64,000 nt of DNA from UBA10649 sp963755335 (GCA_963755335.1 CAVWJW010000003.1:62001-126000); one strand, 5' to 3'. Counted from the stretch's first letter, positions 35,243 through 46,204 are shown. Translations and numbers: made by a program. Notes: generated by a model not told the origin, from the letters alone.

Positions 35243-35734
35243 ATGAACGACATCACGTTCACCGTGATCGGCAACCTGGTCACCGACGTCGAGCTGAGGT
35301 TCACGAAGTCCGGAGATCCGGTGGCGTCATTCCGCGTCGCCACCACCGTGCGGCGGTTCGACAAGGGCCTTGGCCGGTGGGTCGACGGGGACACCCACTA
35401 CTTCAGCGTCAGCTGCTGGCGGTCCCTTGCCTCGAACGTCGTGCAGAGCCTGGCGAAGGGCATGCCCGTCATCGTCTCGGGCCGCTTGCGCAGCCGAGAG
35501 GTCGAGCGACCGTGCGGCGAGACCAGCCATACCGTCCGGTACTACGACATCGAGGCCATCGCCGCGGGCCCGGACCTCGCGCGGGGCGTTGCAGCCTTCA
35601 CGCGGGTCAAGCGGGAGGCCGTCGTCGAGAGCGAGCGTCGTGCCCTGGCCGATGCCCTCGCCGAGGCGGGGCTGAGCAACGACGAGACCGTCGACCTCGA
35701 GACCGGCGAGGTGCTGCAGGCTCCTGCGGCGTAG
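35243..35734 (+). CDS. ssb: Single-stranded DNA-binding protein without acidic tail
   Basis: 163 residues. The OB fold is clear: ITFTVIGNLVTDVELRFTKSGDPVASFRVAT, then THYFSVSCWRSLASNVVQSLAKGMPVIVSGRL. The C-terminus ends GEVLQAPAA and lacks the acidic DDDIPF-like tip through which the main SSB contacts replication proteins, so this is a paralogue (SsbB-like), perhaps for chromosome segregation, recombination or DNA uptake. The ATG is set by family start MNDITF and GGGAG upstream. It stands apart from rpsF/rpsR, where the main ssb usually lies. Confidence 0.9.
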   Translation: MNDITFTVIGNLVTDVELRFTKSGDPVASFRVATTVRRFDKGLGRWVDGDTHYFSVSCWRSLASNVVQSLAKGMPVIVSGRLRSREVERPCGETSHTVRYYDIEAIAAGPDLARGVAAFTRVKREAVVESERRALADALAEAGLSNDETVDLETGEVLQAPAA

Positions 35735-35856
35735 CGATCCTGTCCGGTCAACAGCCGTACATGGGGCGTCGCCGCCGGAGCATGGCGGCCGGCTGCTTCC
35801 TACTCTGGAAGTGCCGGCTCAGGTCGGGCCGGGACAGGCCCTCGAGAGGGGGCACG

Positions 35857-36459
35857 ATGATGCGCATTTCTCGATTACTGATCCTCATCGGTGCCGCAGC
35901 CCTCACCCTCGCCATTCCTGCGTCGGCCGCCGTGGCCGCCGACGCAACAGGGTGCTCCGGCTCCGTGGTCTCGATGAACGCGGCAGGTGACACGTTGGGC
36001 ACCGCGCAGGCGCCTGGCGCCGGGGGCACCCAGGCCGATCCGCTGCCGATCGACACCGCTGGCAAGGTGGCCTGGAAGGGCAGCACCGACTCCGTCATCA
36101 CCGACGCGGAGTGGAAGGTCACGATCGCCGGTGCCAGCTTCCTGTCGGGCACGTTCGCGAACACCGACGCCCTGACCAGCTCCGAGGGCGTGCAGGACAT
36201 GTCCGCCGTTCCCGGGCTGCTCGGCAGGACCCTCACCGACCGCATGAAGGTCCATGTCGAAGGCCAGATCACCGGCACGGGCGGCTCGTGCGCCGCTGAT
36301 GGATACGTCACCGGCGTGACCCCGCCTCTGCAGTCTCCGGTGCTCTGGGCCGGGGGCGTCGTGGGTGCGATCGGCGTGGCGATGGGCATCGGCGTCCTCG
36401 CCGGAACCAAGGCGGCCGCCGCGACGACCGTCGCCTCAGGGGGAGGAGTAGCGGCATGA
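35857..36459 (+). CDS. Secreted, C-terminally membrane-anchored protein of unknown function
   Basis: 200 residues. A signal peptide (MMRISRLLILIGAAALTLAIPASAAVAAD) is followed by a 120-residue beta-rich exterior part with two cysteines (GCSGSV, SCAADG) that may pair, and a C-terminal hydrophobic segment (VLWAGGVVGAIGVAMGIGVLAGTKAA) as anchor. No named domain. The next gene, a two-helix membrane protein, starts inside its stop codon, so the two form a pair, probably in one membrane complex. Confidence 0.6.
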   Translation: MMRISRLLILIGAAALTLAIPASAAVAADATGCSGSVVSMNAAGDTLGTAQAPGAGGTQADPLPIDTAGKVAWKGSTDSVITDAEWKVTIAGASFLSGTFANTDALTSSEGVQDMSAVPGLLGRTLTDRMKVHVEGQITGTGGSCAADGYVTGVTPPLQSPVLWAGGVVGAIGVAMGIGVLAGTKAAAATTVASGGGVAA

Positions 36460-36650
36460 CTGCGAAGGTTCGTCGTCGACCCGTGCTCGGATTCTTCGCC
36501 GGGCTGCTCTTCGGATTCGGGCTGGCGCTCATCCTGTTCTCGTTCGGGATCCTCGAGGTCACCGTGATGTGGCTGGCGATCCTGACCGTCGGGATGGCCA
36601 TCCTCGGGATCGTCCTGGCGTATGCCGCTCCGGCGCGGGGGCGCACGTAG
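36456..36650 (+). CDS. Small membrane protein with two transmembrane helices
   Basis: 64 residues: a basic start (MTAKVRRRP), helix 1 VLGFFAGLLFGFGLALILFS and helix 2 VMWLAILTVGMAILGIVLAY, then a basic tail. ATGA overlap with the anchored protein gene upstream indicates translational coupling. Function unknown. Confidence 0.65.
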   Translation: MTAKVRRRPVLGFFAGLLFGFGLALILFSFGILEVTVMWLAILTVGMAILGIVLAYAAPARGRT

Positions 36651-36714
36651 CGGTGCGGCGTGCGGGAAGTGGCCTGGTGGGGAGCCACGACGCTCCCCAC
36701 TAGGCTCCGTGCTC

Positions 36715-38414
<1,700 letters not shown>

Positions 38415-38420
38415 GCCGTC

Positions 38421-38837
38421 ATGACCGACGGCGAGCGCGTCCTGCGCGTCCCGGTGTATCGCAGGTTCAGCGACCTCGATCCGCTGGGACACGTCAACAA
38501 CGTCGTGTTCCACGACTACCTGCAGGAGGCCCGCATGGGTCTCGTGCGCGACATCGCGATGGTCCGCAACGACCAGTACGCGCAGGTGGTCGTCAAGCAG
38601 GAGATCAACCACCGCAAGCCCCTGATGCTGTCGCCGGAGCCGATCATCATCGAGACCTGGCTGACGCAGCTGGGCAACTCGTCGTACACGATCGCCTACC
38701 GGGTGCTGGACGAGGTGGGCGACGTCGCGGCGACTGCGTCCTCGGTGATGGCCGTCGTCGATCCCGTGACCAACCGGCCGATCAGGATGAGCCCGCAGCT
38801 GCGCGAGCTCCTGACAGGGCTCAACCACGCCGAGTGA
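38421..38837 (+). CDS. Acyl-CoA thioesterase (4HBT hotdog fold)
   Basis: 138 residues with the 4-hydroxybenzoyl-CoA thioesterase signature: RRFSDLDPLGHVNNVVFHDYLQEAR, in which the Asp of D-x-x-G-H-V-N is the catalytic acid. Starts six bases after the ettA stop, on the same strand. Substrate chain length unknown. Such a gene beside ettA is common in actinobacteria. Confidence 0.88.
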   Translation: MTDGERVLRVPVYRRFSDLDPLGHVNNVVFHDYLQEARMGLVRDIAMVRNDQYAQVVVKQEINHRKPLMLSPEPIIIETWLTQLGNSSYTIAYRVLDEVGDVAATASSVMAVVDPVTNRPIRMSPQLRELLTGLNHAE

Positions 38838-38847
38838 GGTTGCGGGG

Positions 38848-39531
38848 ATGTCCCCGCCCCCGGACACTAGGGCTGTGACCATCAGCCTCGCCGAGCCCGA
38901 GGCGAAGGCCCTCGAGTCGTTCTGCCGCCGCCAGTTGAGCTGGGACGGTGCCCTCCTGGCCCGACTGGTCACCTCCGAGCGCGCCGTGGGCATGTTCACC
39001 ACCCCACCGCTCGGCGTCCTGGTCTTCGTGGCGGTGCCCCTGGCCGAGTCGGACGGCCCGCGGGCCGATCGCATGGTCCGGCTGGGGGACTGGGCCGACC
39101 TGCTGGCCGCCAGCGGTGGACGAGACATCGACATCACCGGCCTCGCCGAGGTCGTGCCGCCCGTGACGGCCGGACCGAGCCTGCGCGACCTGCCGCCCTC
39201 GGACGGCTGGCAGGTCCCGATGCACGCCGTCTCCGGCGACCTCGTGCCCCTCGTCCAGAAGGCGACCGAGGAGTTCGACGTCCGCGCCGCCGGCCAGCCC
39301 GCGCTCATCCAGCAGAACATCGCCGACGACATCTGGGAGCGTCCCGTCTGGGCGGCCCTGCCGATGCGGACGCTGCACGCGGCCCGGCAGCTCGGCATGC
39401 TCAGCGCGGATCGCACCAAGGTGACCGCGTCCAGCTGCGGATCGTGGAAGCGCCTCAGCACTCCCCGCGGCCAGGTGTTCGTGCCGTCGTCGGGCCCCGC
39501 GGCCCGGCTGTCGCTGCGGATCGTGGGCTGA
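38848..39531 (+). CDS. Conserved hypothetical protein
   Basis: 227 residues, soluble, starting MSPPPDTRAVTISLAEPEA; a GTG at 38875 (VTISLAEPEAKALESF) is an alternative start. It has two halves; the C-terminal one carries LIQQNIADDIWERPVWAALPMRTLHAARQLGML and ends VFVPSSGPAARLSLRIVG. I do not recognise a domain. It follows the thioesterase by ten bases and converges with the glucosidase gene, whose stop codon is four bases away. Confidence 0.6.
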   Translation: MSPPPDTRAVTISLAEPEAKALESFCRRQLSWDGALLARLVTSERAVGMFTTPPLGVLVFVAVPLAESDGPRADRMVRLGDWADLLAASGGRDIDITGLAEVVPPVTAGPSLRDLPPSDGWQVPMHAVSGDLVPLVQKATEEFDVRAAGQPALIQQNIADDIWERPVWAALPMRTLHAARQLGMLSADRTKVTASSCGSWKRLSTPRGQVFVPSSGPAARLSLRIVG

Positions 39532-39534
39532 CGC

Positions 39535-41196
39535 TCAGCCCTGGAGCCACACCGCCGTCTCGGCGCCGATCGCGATGCGGTCCCCGTCGTCAGTGCTCAT
39601 CGCAGCGACGTCCTGTCCGGAGGCGACCAGGAAGTCGGTACCCCACTCGACCGGAAGTCGCGCGATCCCGGTGCCCAGGTTGAGTGCGCAGATCACCGAG
39701 GAACCGTCAGGAGCGGAGCGGCGGAACGCCAGCACCGTGCCGTCATCGCACAGCCACTGCAGCGGCCCCTCGCCGAGCGACGCCTCGGCGCGGCGGATGC
39801 GCAGGGCAAGACGGTAGAGCTCGAGGGTGGAGTCCTCGACCTTGCGCTCGGCGTCGACGGACAGCTGCGCCCAGCCGGCCGGCTGCGGCAGCCACGACGC
39901 GGCGCCGGAGCTGAAGCCGAAGGACGGACTCGATCCCGACCAGGGGATCGGCACGCGGCAGCCGTCGCGGGTGCCGTCCGTGCCGCCGCTGCGAAGCCAG
40001 GCCGGATCCTGCCGCACCTCGGGGGCCAGGTCGACGACCTCGAACAGGCCGAGCTCCTCGCCCTGGTACAGGTACATGGAGCCCGGCAGCGCCAGCGTGA
40101 ACAGTGTTGCCGCCCGCGCCCGCAGCAGGCCGCGCTCGAGGTCGCGGACGCCGTCCTCGTCGATCGGTGCCATGCGGGTGCGATGCCGCACGACGTCGTG
40201 GTTGGACAGCACCCAGGTCGGGGGCGCGTCCACCTTGGCGTGGTTGGCGATGGTCTCGTCGATGGACGTGCGCATCTTCGCGGCGTCCCAGCCCGCCTCG
40301 AGGTAGGCGAAGTTGAACGACGTGTGCAGCTCGTCGGGCCGCTGGTAGCGGGCCAGGCGCTCCGCGTTCGGCACCCAGGTCTCGCCGCAGAACACGCGGG
40401 GCGGGTCGTACTCGTCGGCGACCTTGCGCCACTCGCGGTAGATGTCATGCACGCCGTCCTGGTCCCAGAACGGGGCATGCGCGCTGTCCTCGAGGATCGA
40501 CCCGGACTCGGACTTCTTCACGTAGTCGTAGTCGGGAAGGCCCTCCTCCTTCACCAGTCCGTGCGCCACGTCGATGCGGAAGCCGTCGATGCCCCGGTCG
40601 AACCAGAAGCGAAGGGTGTCGATGAACTCCTGGTGCACGTCGGGGTTGTCCCAGTTGACGTCCGGCTGGGTGGGGTCGAACAGGTGGAGGTACCAGTAGC
40701 CCGTGGGTGAGCCGTCGGCGTGGCGGATGGCCGACCAGCCGCTTCCGTGGAAGACGCTGCGCCAGTTGTTGGGCGGGGTCTCGTGATCCTCGCCGCGGCC
40801 CTCGCGGACGACGTAGCGGTCCCACGCGGGCGAGCCCGGCTCGGTGGCCAGCGCCTCCTTGAACCAGCGGTGCTCACTGCTGGTGTGGTTCGGGACGATG
40901 TCCATGAGGATGCGGATGCTGCGCTCGTGCGCCTGGCTGATCAGCGTGTCGACGTCGTCGAGCGTTCCCAGCCGCGGGTCGATCGAGCGGTAGTCCTCGA
41001 CGTCGTAGCCGCCGTCGTTGAGCGGTGACGTGTAGAACGGCGAGATCCAGATCGCATCGACGCCGAGGTCGGCGAGGTAGTCGAGGCGCGTGATGAGACC
41101 GGGGATGTCGCCCATGCCGTCGCCGTCACTGTCGGCGAAGGAGCGCGGGTAGACCTGGTAGACCACGGCGTGCCGCCACCACTCACCGCCGCTCAT
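39535..41196 (-). CDS. GH13 alpha-glucosidase
   Basis: 553 residues of the oligo-1,6-glucosidase/alpha-glucosidase subfamily. Conserved regions: DIVPNHTS, GFRIDVAHG with nucleophile D209, FCGETW with acid/base E272 and LSNHDV with D334. The N-terminal VVYQVYPRSFADSDGDGMGDIPGLI is a family signature. No signal peptide, so it acts on intracellular maltose, isomaltose or similar sugars. Starts within the stop codon of the haemoglobin gene (ATGA) and ends the five-gene chain. Confidence 0.93.
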   Translation of the reverse strand: MSGGEWWRHAVVYQVYPRSFADSDGDGMGDIPGLITRLDYLADLGVDAIWISPFYTSPLNDGGYDVEDYRSIDPRLGTLDDVDTLISQAHERSIRILMDIVPNHTSSEHRWFKEALATEPGSPAWDRYVVREGRGEDHETPPNNWRSVFHGSGWSAIRHADGSPTGYWYLHLFDPTQPDVNWDNPDVHQEFIDTLRFWFDRGIDGFRIDVAHGLVKEEGLPDYDYVKKSESGSILEDSAHAPFWDQDGVHDIYREWRKVADEYDPPRVFCGETWVPNAERLARYQRPDELHTSFNFAYLEAGWDAAKMRTSIDETIANHAKVDAPPTWVLSNHDVVRHRTRMAPIDEDGVRDLERGLLRARAATLFTLALPGSMYLYQGEELGLFEVVDLAPEVRQDPAWLRSGGTDGTRDGCRVPIPWSGSSPSFGFSSGAASWLPQPAGWAQLSVDAERKVEDSTLELYRLALRIRRAEASLGEGPLQWLCDDGTVLAFRRSAPDGSSVICALNLGTGIARLPVEWGTDFLVASGQDVAAMSTDDGDRIAIGAETAVWLQG

Positions 41197-41639
41197 GAGC
41201 TCAGGTCCGTCACCGTGAAGCCGTGCGTGGTCGGCTCGTCGTCGGTGTTCTGCATGGCGAAGGCGGCGCCGAGCAGGTACTGCCACAGGGCCGACTCATT
41301 GTCGGCGGACATGTCCTGCTCGACCATGGCGTCGTGCATGTGCCGCAGCCAGCGGTCGCGCGCGACACCGTCGATGCGGTACGGCATGTGGCGGGCGCGC
41401 AGTCGCGGGTGGCCGCGCTCGTCGTCGTAGGTCGTCGGCCCGCCCCAGTACTGCTCGAGGAACATCCGCAGCCGGCGCTCGGCCGGAGCAAGGTCGCCTT
41501 CGGGATACATCGGCCGCAGCACGTCGTCGTGCGCCACGCGCTCGTAGAACGCGTGCACGAGCGGCTCGAAGAACGCTGAGCCGCCGAACAGCTCATACGG
41601 GGTGGTGGCTGGCCTGCCGGAGTCGTTGGGTTCGGTCAC
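41193..41639 (-). CDS. glbO: Truncated haemoglobin, group II (GlbO)
   Basis: 148 residues. Features of trHbO are GGSAFFEPLVHAFYERVAHDDVL, YWGGPTTYDDERGHPRLRARHMPYRI with the proximal histidine in RHMP, and the G8 tryptophan in RDRWLRHM. Such proteins bind O2 and peroxide and may serve redox tasks. GTG at 41639 overlaps the SDR gene stop (GTGA). Being in one chain with a glucosidase and a mechanosensitive channel gives no functional hint. Confidence 0.93.
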   Translation of the reverse strand: MTEPNDSGRPATTPYELFGGSAFFEPLVHAFYERVAHDDVLRPMYPEGDLAPAERRLRMFLEQYWGGPTTYDDERGHPRLRARHMPYRIDGVARDRWLRHMHDAMVEQDMSADNESALWQYLLGAAFAMQNTDDEPTTHGFTVTDLSS

Positions 41640-43144
41640 GACCTGATTCTCGCTGATGGCGCTGCCGAGCTCTCGGCCTGCTCCAGGATTCGCTGGATCA
41701 TGTGCGGGAACACGATGCTGTGGAACGGCGCCACCGACCACCAGTACGCCTGTCCGGCCAGCCCGCGCGGGAAGAACACGGCCCGTTGCCTCAGGCGCGC
41801 ACCGGACGCCAGCGGTTCGACGGTGAACTCGAGCCAGGCCAGGCCGGGGTTCTTCATCTCGGCCCGCAGACGAAGGAGCCGCGGAGGAAGGCACTCCTCC
41901 ACGCGCCAGAAGTCGACCACGTCGCCGACCACGAGGCTGGCGGGGTCACGACGGCCACGGCGCAGACCCGGACCGCCCAGCATCCGATCGGCCAGCCCCC
42001 TGACCTTCCAGAGGATCCCGGCCGAGTACCAGCCGTTCGCGCCGCCGATCCGCTCGAGCGCCGACCAGACCTGCTCGGGAGAGGCGGTCGTCGTCCGTAC
42101 GCGCACGTCGGTCAGCAGGGACCCACCCGCCCAGTCAGGGTCGCTGGGCAGCGGGTCGCTGGGAGCGCCGGGGACGGAGGCTCCTGACCACCGGGTCACC
42201 ACCTCGGCGTCCTGGATACGTGTCAGCGCGATCCGCACCGCGTCGTCGAAGGAGAGCAGCCCCTCGGGTGGGTCCGGCACGTACGTGGCGATGTCGTGCT
42301 CGCGGCAGACGGAGTCGTGCTTGAGCGACTCGACGAGCGGGCGGGCGATGGCTCGAGGCACCGGGGTGACCACATTGACCCAGTGACTCGACAGGCCGGG
42401 GGACAGGACGTTGATGGGCAGGATGATCCGTCTGCGGAGGCCGGCGACGGCGGCGTAGCGGTGCATCATCTGCTCGTACGTGAGTACCTCAGGTCCGCCG
42501 ACGTCGAAGGCACGGCTGAGATCGGCGGGCATCGAGGCCGCCGCGACGAGGTATCGCAGGACGTCGCGGATCGCGATCGGCTGCGTTCGGCTGCGAACCC
42601 AGCGGGGCGTCACCATCGCGGGGAGCCGTTCGGTGAGGTAGCGCATCATCTCGAAGGACGCGGAACCGGAGCCGATGATCACGGCGGCCCGCAACTCGAT
42701 GACGGATACTCCCGAGGTGCGCAGGACGTCGCCGACACCGGCCCGGGAGCGCATGTGCGCGGACATCTGACCGGCCGGAATGTCGGGCGCGAGCCCGCCG
42801 AGGTAGACGATGCGCGCGACTCCGGTGGCAGCCGCGGCGGCCGCGAAGCCGTCCGCCATCCGTCGTTCGGCCGCCTCGAGACCGTCGCCCTCCTGGAGCG
42901 AGTGAAGCAGGTAGTAGGCGACGTCGACGCCGGCCATCGCGGCGCGCAGCGAATCCGGGTCGAGGGCGTCGCCGGGAACGACCTCCACGTCGGGCGCCCA
43001 GGGGACGTCGCGGAGCCGTTCGGGGTGCCGCGCCAGCACCTTCACCCGGTAGCCCTGGGCAAGCAGCTGCGGAACCAGGCGCCCGCCGACGTAACCCGTC
43101 GCCCCGGTCACCAAGCAGGTGCGCGCCGAGGGCGAAGGGGTCAT
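41636..43144 (-). CDS. SDR-DUF2867 protein (atypical NAD(P)-binding reductase fused to a polyketide-cyclase-like domain)
   Basis: 502 residues. The N-terminal 330 form an atypical short-chain dehydrogenase: TCLVTGATGYVGGRLVPQLLAQG is the nucleotide-binding loop and YYLLHSLQEG marks the family. The C-terminal 160 residues (VRVRTTTASPEQVWSALERIGG to AYWWSVAPFHSIVFPHMI) are a DUF2867 START-like domain. The ATG at 43144 overlaps the mscS stop (ATGA). Substrate unknown; relatives are thought to act on quinone or lipid-like compounds. Confidence 0.88.
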   Translation of the reverse strand: MTPSPSARTCLVTGATGYVGGRLVPQLLAQGYRVKVLARHPERLRDVPWAPDVEVVPGDALDPDSLRAAMAGVDVAYYLLHSLQEGDGLEAAERRMADGFAAAAAATGVARIVYLGGLAPDIPAGQMSAHMRSRAGVGDVLRTSGVSVIELRAAVIIGSGSASFEMMRYLTERLPAMVTPRWVRSRTQPIAIRDVLRYLVAAASMPADLSRAFDVGGPEVLTYEQMMHRYAAVAGLRRRIILPINVLSPGLSSHWVNVVTPVPRAIARPLVESLKHDSVCREHDIATYVPDPPEGLLSFDDAVRIALTRIQDAEVVTRWSGASVPGAPSDPLPSDPDWAGGSLLTDVRVRTTTASPEQVWSALERIGGANGWYSAGILWKVRGLADRMLGGPGLRRGRRDPASLVVGDVVDFWRVEECLPPRLLRLRAEMKNPGLAWLEFTVEPLASGARLRQRAVFFPRGLAGQAYWWSVAPFHSIVFPHMIQRILEQAESSAAPSARIRS

Positions 43145-44094
43145 GACCCCATTCTGGGGGGATTCTGCGAACCCGGCTGGTTGGGGAGTCCCCGGACGAC
43201 AACGGGGACGACGATGCCGGCGCGGTCGAAGGCCAGCTTCATCCGCTCGCGGATCGTGCGGGCGACGTCGACCTGCTTCTCCGGCGCTGCCTTGGCGGTG
43301 ATGCGGATGACCACTGCCTCGCCGGAGACGGACTCGACGCCGGCGAACGTGGGCTTGCCCAGCAGCAGGTCGTCGTAGTCCGGGTCCTCGTCCATGTCGG
43401 TGGCGACCTTGTCGACGATCTCGCGGACCTTCTCGATGTTCTCGTTGTACGCGATGGGGATGTCGACGATGGACATCGTCCAGCCCTGGGACCGGTTGGC
43501 CACGCGGAGGATCTCGCCGTTGCGGACGTACCAGACGACGCCGGACGGGTCGCGCAGTCGCGTGCAGCGCAGGGCGACCTCCTCGACCGTGCCGATGGCC
43601 CCGCCGAGGTCGACCCAGTCGCCGACGCCGTACTGATCCTCGGCGATGATGAAGATGCCCGACAGGTAGTCCTTGACGAGGGTCTGAGCCCCGAAGCCGA
43701 GGGCGACGCCGATGACGCCCGCACTGGCGAGCAGCGGCGCGACGTTGATGCCGAGCAGCGGCAGGATCATCAGCGCGGCGATCGTCCACACCGTGATCGC
43801 CACGACGCTGCGCAGCAGGGTGCCGATCGCGGCGGCGCGCTGCTCGGTGCGCTGGTTCATGAGCAGGTCGGACAGCTCGGCCGTGCGGGTCACCTTGCGC
43901 ATCTGCGCCAGGCGCTCGTGCTTCGCCTTCTCCGAGGCCCGGGTGACCACCTTCTTGATCGTGCCCTTGAGGATGATCTGGGCCAGCAGGGCCACCACGA
44001 GGATGATGAGGATCTGCAGCGGGACGCCGATCAGCCAGTCGCGTGCCCTCTCCCAGAACGGCGCATCCTTCGCCGCGAGCAGGATGTGCATCAC
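43141..44094 (-). CDS. mscS: MscS-type mechanosensitive ion channel
   Basis: 317 residues with three membrane helices in the first 140 and the channel-lining helix ASAGVIGVALGFGAQTLVKDYLSGIFII, then the beta domain (YGVGDWVDLGGAIGTVEEVALRCTRLRDPSG). Releases solutes on hypo-osmotic shock. Overlaps both its neighbours by four bases (starting inside the peptidase stop codon). Confidence 0.93.
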   Translation of the reverse strand: MMHILLAAKDAPFWERARDWLIGVPLQILIILVVALLAQIILKGTIKKVVTRASEKAKHERLAQMRKVTRTAELSDLLMNQRTEQRAAAIGTLLRSVVAITVWTIAALMILPLLGINVAPLLASAGVIGVALGFGAQTLVKDYLSGIFIIAEDQYGVGDWVDLGGAIGTVEEVALRCTRLRDPSGVVWYVRNGEILRVANRSQGWTMSIVDIPIAYNENIEKVREIVDKVATDMDEDPDYDDLLLGKPTFAGVESVSGEAVVIRITAKAAPEKQVDVARTIRERMKLAFDRAGIVVPVVVRGLPNQPGSQNPPRMGS

Positions 44095-46181
44095 GACAGG
44101 CCGGTCCAGTGCGCGAAGAACGACAGCGTGTCAGCCGACTCCTCGACGGACTTGTCGAGCGACCGCGCACCGTGGCCGACGTCGCCCTCGGTGCGGACCA
44201 GGATCGGCCGCGTGCCCGTCGTGGCGTGCTGCACCGCCGCGCACATCTTGCGACCGTGCATCGGATCGGTGCGGGTGTCGTTGTCGAAGATGGCGAACAT
44301 CGTCGCCGGGTAGTCGGTGCCCTCAACGACCCGGTGGTACGGCGAGTACTCGTGCAGCCAGCCGAACTGCTCGGCGTCGGCCGGGTCGCCGTACTCGACG
44401 GTCCAGGTCGGGCCGAGCTCGCTGGTGACGTAGCGGATCATGTCGAGCAGAGGCGCGACGCACACGACCGCGTTGTAGAGCTCAGGACGCTGCGTCATGG
44501 CGGCGCCGACGAGCAGGCCGCCGTTGGAGCCGCCGTAGATGCCCAGCTGCGACGACGTCGTCCAGCCGTTGTCGATGAGCCACTGCGCACCCGCGTGGAA
44601 GTCGTCGAACACGTTCTGCTTCTTGCCGAGCATGCCGTCGCGGTGCCACTGCTCGCCTTCCTCGCCGCCGCCGCGCAGGTTCGCGACCGCCCATACGCCG
44701 CCGGCCTCCACCCACGACAGGATCGCCGCGGAGAAGCCCGGCGCCAGGGCGATGCCGAAGCCGCCGTACCCGTACAGGACGGTCGGGCGGGGAACGTCGG
44801 GCTCGGCGGTCGGGGAGATGACGAACATGCGGACGACGGTGCCGTCGGCCGACGTGTACTCCACCTGGCGGGAGTGGACGGTCGGGACGGCGACGACTCC
44901 CGGGGGAGTGGCGTACAGCGCGACCTCATCGGTCCGCGCGTCGTAGGAGTAGATCGTCGGCACCGTCGTGTGGTCGGTGTAGACGAACCACGTGACCGGG
45001 CCGCCGTCGATGTGCTCGACGGGTCCGCCGATCGTGCCCGCGCCGGGCAGCTCGATCTCCTTGATCAGCTCACCATCGTGCGAGCGGTGCAAGGTCATGT
45101 GCGCGACGCCGTGGCTGGTGCGCACGACGAGGAGGAGGTCCTCGTCGAGCTCGGGGCCGTCGAGCACGGTCACCGACTCGAGCACCGCCTCGGGATCCTC
45201 GGGAATCAGGTCGATCCAGTCGGTGGACGCCCAGTCCGAGGGCCACGTCATCGCGAGGCGGCCGCGCGGCGCATCGAGGTCGGTGGCCACCAGGACGCGG
45301 CCGTCGCGGGCGAACGTCAGCGAGGTCTGCGCGTCGACGTCGCCCTGCACCAGCAGGAACGCCGGGTGGTCGAGCAGGCCGTCGCTGATGTCGGCGACCC
45401 ACAGGTCGTTGCGGGGCTCGGTGCCCTTGCTCGCGGACACCTGCAGCCAGTGGCCGTCGCGGCTGACCTCCACGCCGTAGTAGTTCGTCATCTCGCGGCC
45501 GGCACCGAACACCAGAACGTCGTCGTCGGGTGACGTCCCGAGGTGGTGAAGGTAGACCCGACGGTGGAAGTTGCGCTCGCTCTCGGGCAGCAGCTCAGGG
45601 GCGAGGCGACGCACGTAGTAGAACCGCTCCTCGCCCGGCACCCAGGCGATGGGCGAGTACCGGCAGCGGTCGATCGGGCCCTCGAGGGTCTCGCCGGTGG
45701 CGACGTCCATGACGTAGAGCAGCGACTCCTCGTTGCCGCCCACCGACAGCTGGTACGCCAGCAGGTTGCCCTCCTTCGAGGGCTGCCACGAGTCGAGGGT
45801 CGTCAGGCCGGACGGATCAATGGTCATCGGGTCGATCAGCGGCCGCTCGGTGCCGTCCTCGTCGACCACATACAGCACGCTGAACTGCTGGCCGGGCTCG
45901 CGACGGGTGAGGAAGTGCCGGGTGCCGCGCCAGTACGGCGGAGAGATGGTGCCCGAGCCGAGCAGGCTCGCGATCCTGTCGGCGAACTGGTCGCGATGCC
46001 CCCACGCGGCCCGCTCGGTCGCCATGAGGGCGCCCTGCTGCTCGAGCCACTCGGCGGTGCGCGGATCCTCGTCGTCCTCGAGCCAGCGGTACGGGTCGGG
46101 CACGGGCGTGCCGTGGTAGTCGTCGACGACGTCGGTACGCGGTGCTCGGGGGTACGTGGGCGCGGTCGAGTCGATGGTCAC
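44091..46181 (-). CDS. Prolyl oligopeptidase family serine peptidase
   Basis: 696 residues: an N-terminal seven-bladed propeller and a C-terminal alpha/beta hydrolase. Catalytic Ser is in GIYGGSNGGLLVG, Asp in FDNDTRTDPMHG and His in DVGHGARS. DDYHGTPVPDPYRWLEDDEDPRT at the start is typical. No signal peptide; cleaves short Pro-containing peptides in the cytosol. GTG at 46181, seven bases after a -10 box shared with the amidase gene; there is no ribosome binding site, so translation is probably leaderless. Confidence 0.94.
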   Translation of the reverse strand: MTIDSTAPTYPRAPRTDVVDDYHGTPVPDPYRWLEDDEDPRTAEWLEQQGALMATERAAWGHRDQFADRIASLLGSGTISPPYWRGTRHFLTRREPGQQFSVLYVVDEDGTERPLIDPMTIDPSGLTTLDSWQPSKEGNLLAYQLSVGGNEESLLYVMDVATGETLEGPIDRCRYSPIAWVPGEERFYYVRRLAPELLPESERNFHRRVYLHHLGTSPDDDVLVFGAGREMTNYYGVEVSRDGHWLQVSASKGTEPRNDLWVADISDGLLDHPAFLLVQGDVDAQTSLTFARDGRVLVATDLDAPRGRLAMTWPSDWASTDWIDLIPEDPEAVLESVTVLDGPELDEDLLLVVRTSHGVAHMTLHRSHDGELIKEIELPGAGTIGGPVEHIDGGPVTWFVYTDHTTVPTIYSYDARTDEVALYATPPGVVAVPTVHSRQVEYTSADGTVVRMFVISPTAEPDVPRPTVLYGYGGFGIALAPGFSAAILSWVEAGGVWAVANLRGGGEEGEQWHRDGMLGKKQNVFDDFHAGAQWLIDNGWTTSSQLGIYGGSNGGLLVGAAMTQRPELYNAVVCVAPLLDMIRYVTSELGPTWTVEYGDPADAEQFGWLHEYSPYHRVVEGTDYPATMFAIFDNDTRTDPMHGRKMCAAVQHATTGTRPILVRTEGDVGHGARSLDKSVEESADTLSFFAHWTGLS

Positions 46182-46187
46182 GTCGGC

Positions 46188-46199
46188 AAGCCTAGGCTT
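46188..46199. promoter_or_regulatory. Palindromic bidirectional promoter AAGCCTAGGCTT
   Basis: This perfect 12-base palindrome yields TAGGCT on each strand. On plus, TAGGCT (46193-46198) is followed by six bases and the amidase ATG; on minus, TAGGCT (46194-46189) is followed by seven bases and the peptidase GTG. Thus one symmetrical -10 element can drive two leaderless genes in opposite directions; the starts are only 23 bases apart. Confidence 0.65.
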
Positions 46200-46204
46200 T
46201 GGCC

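Noticed and set aside
43145..44326. N-terminal extension of the SDR protein to 896 residues
   Set aside because: The extra part lies within mscS in another frame; the ATG at 43144 with its ATGA overlap is the natural start.
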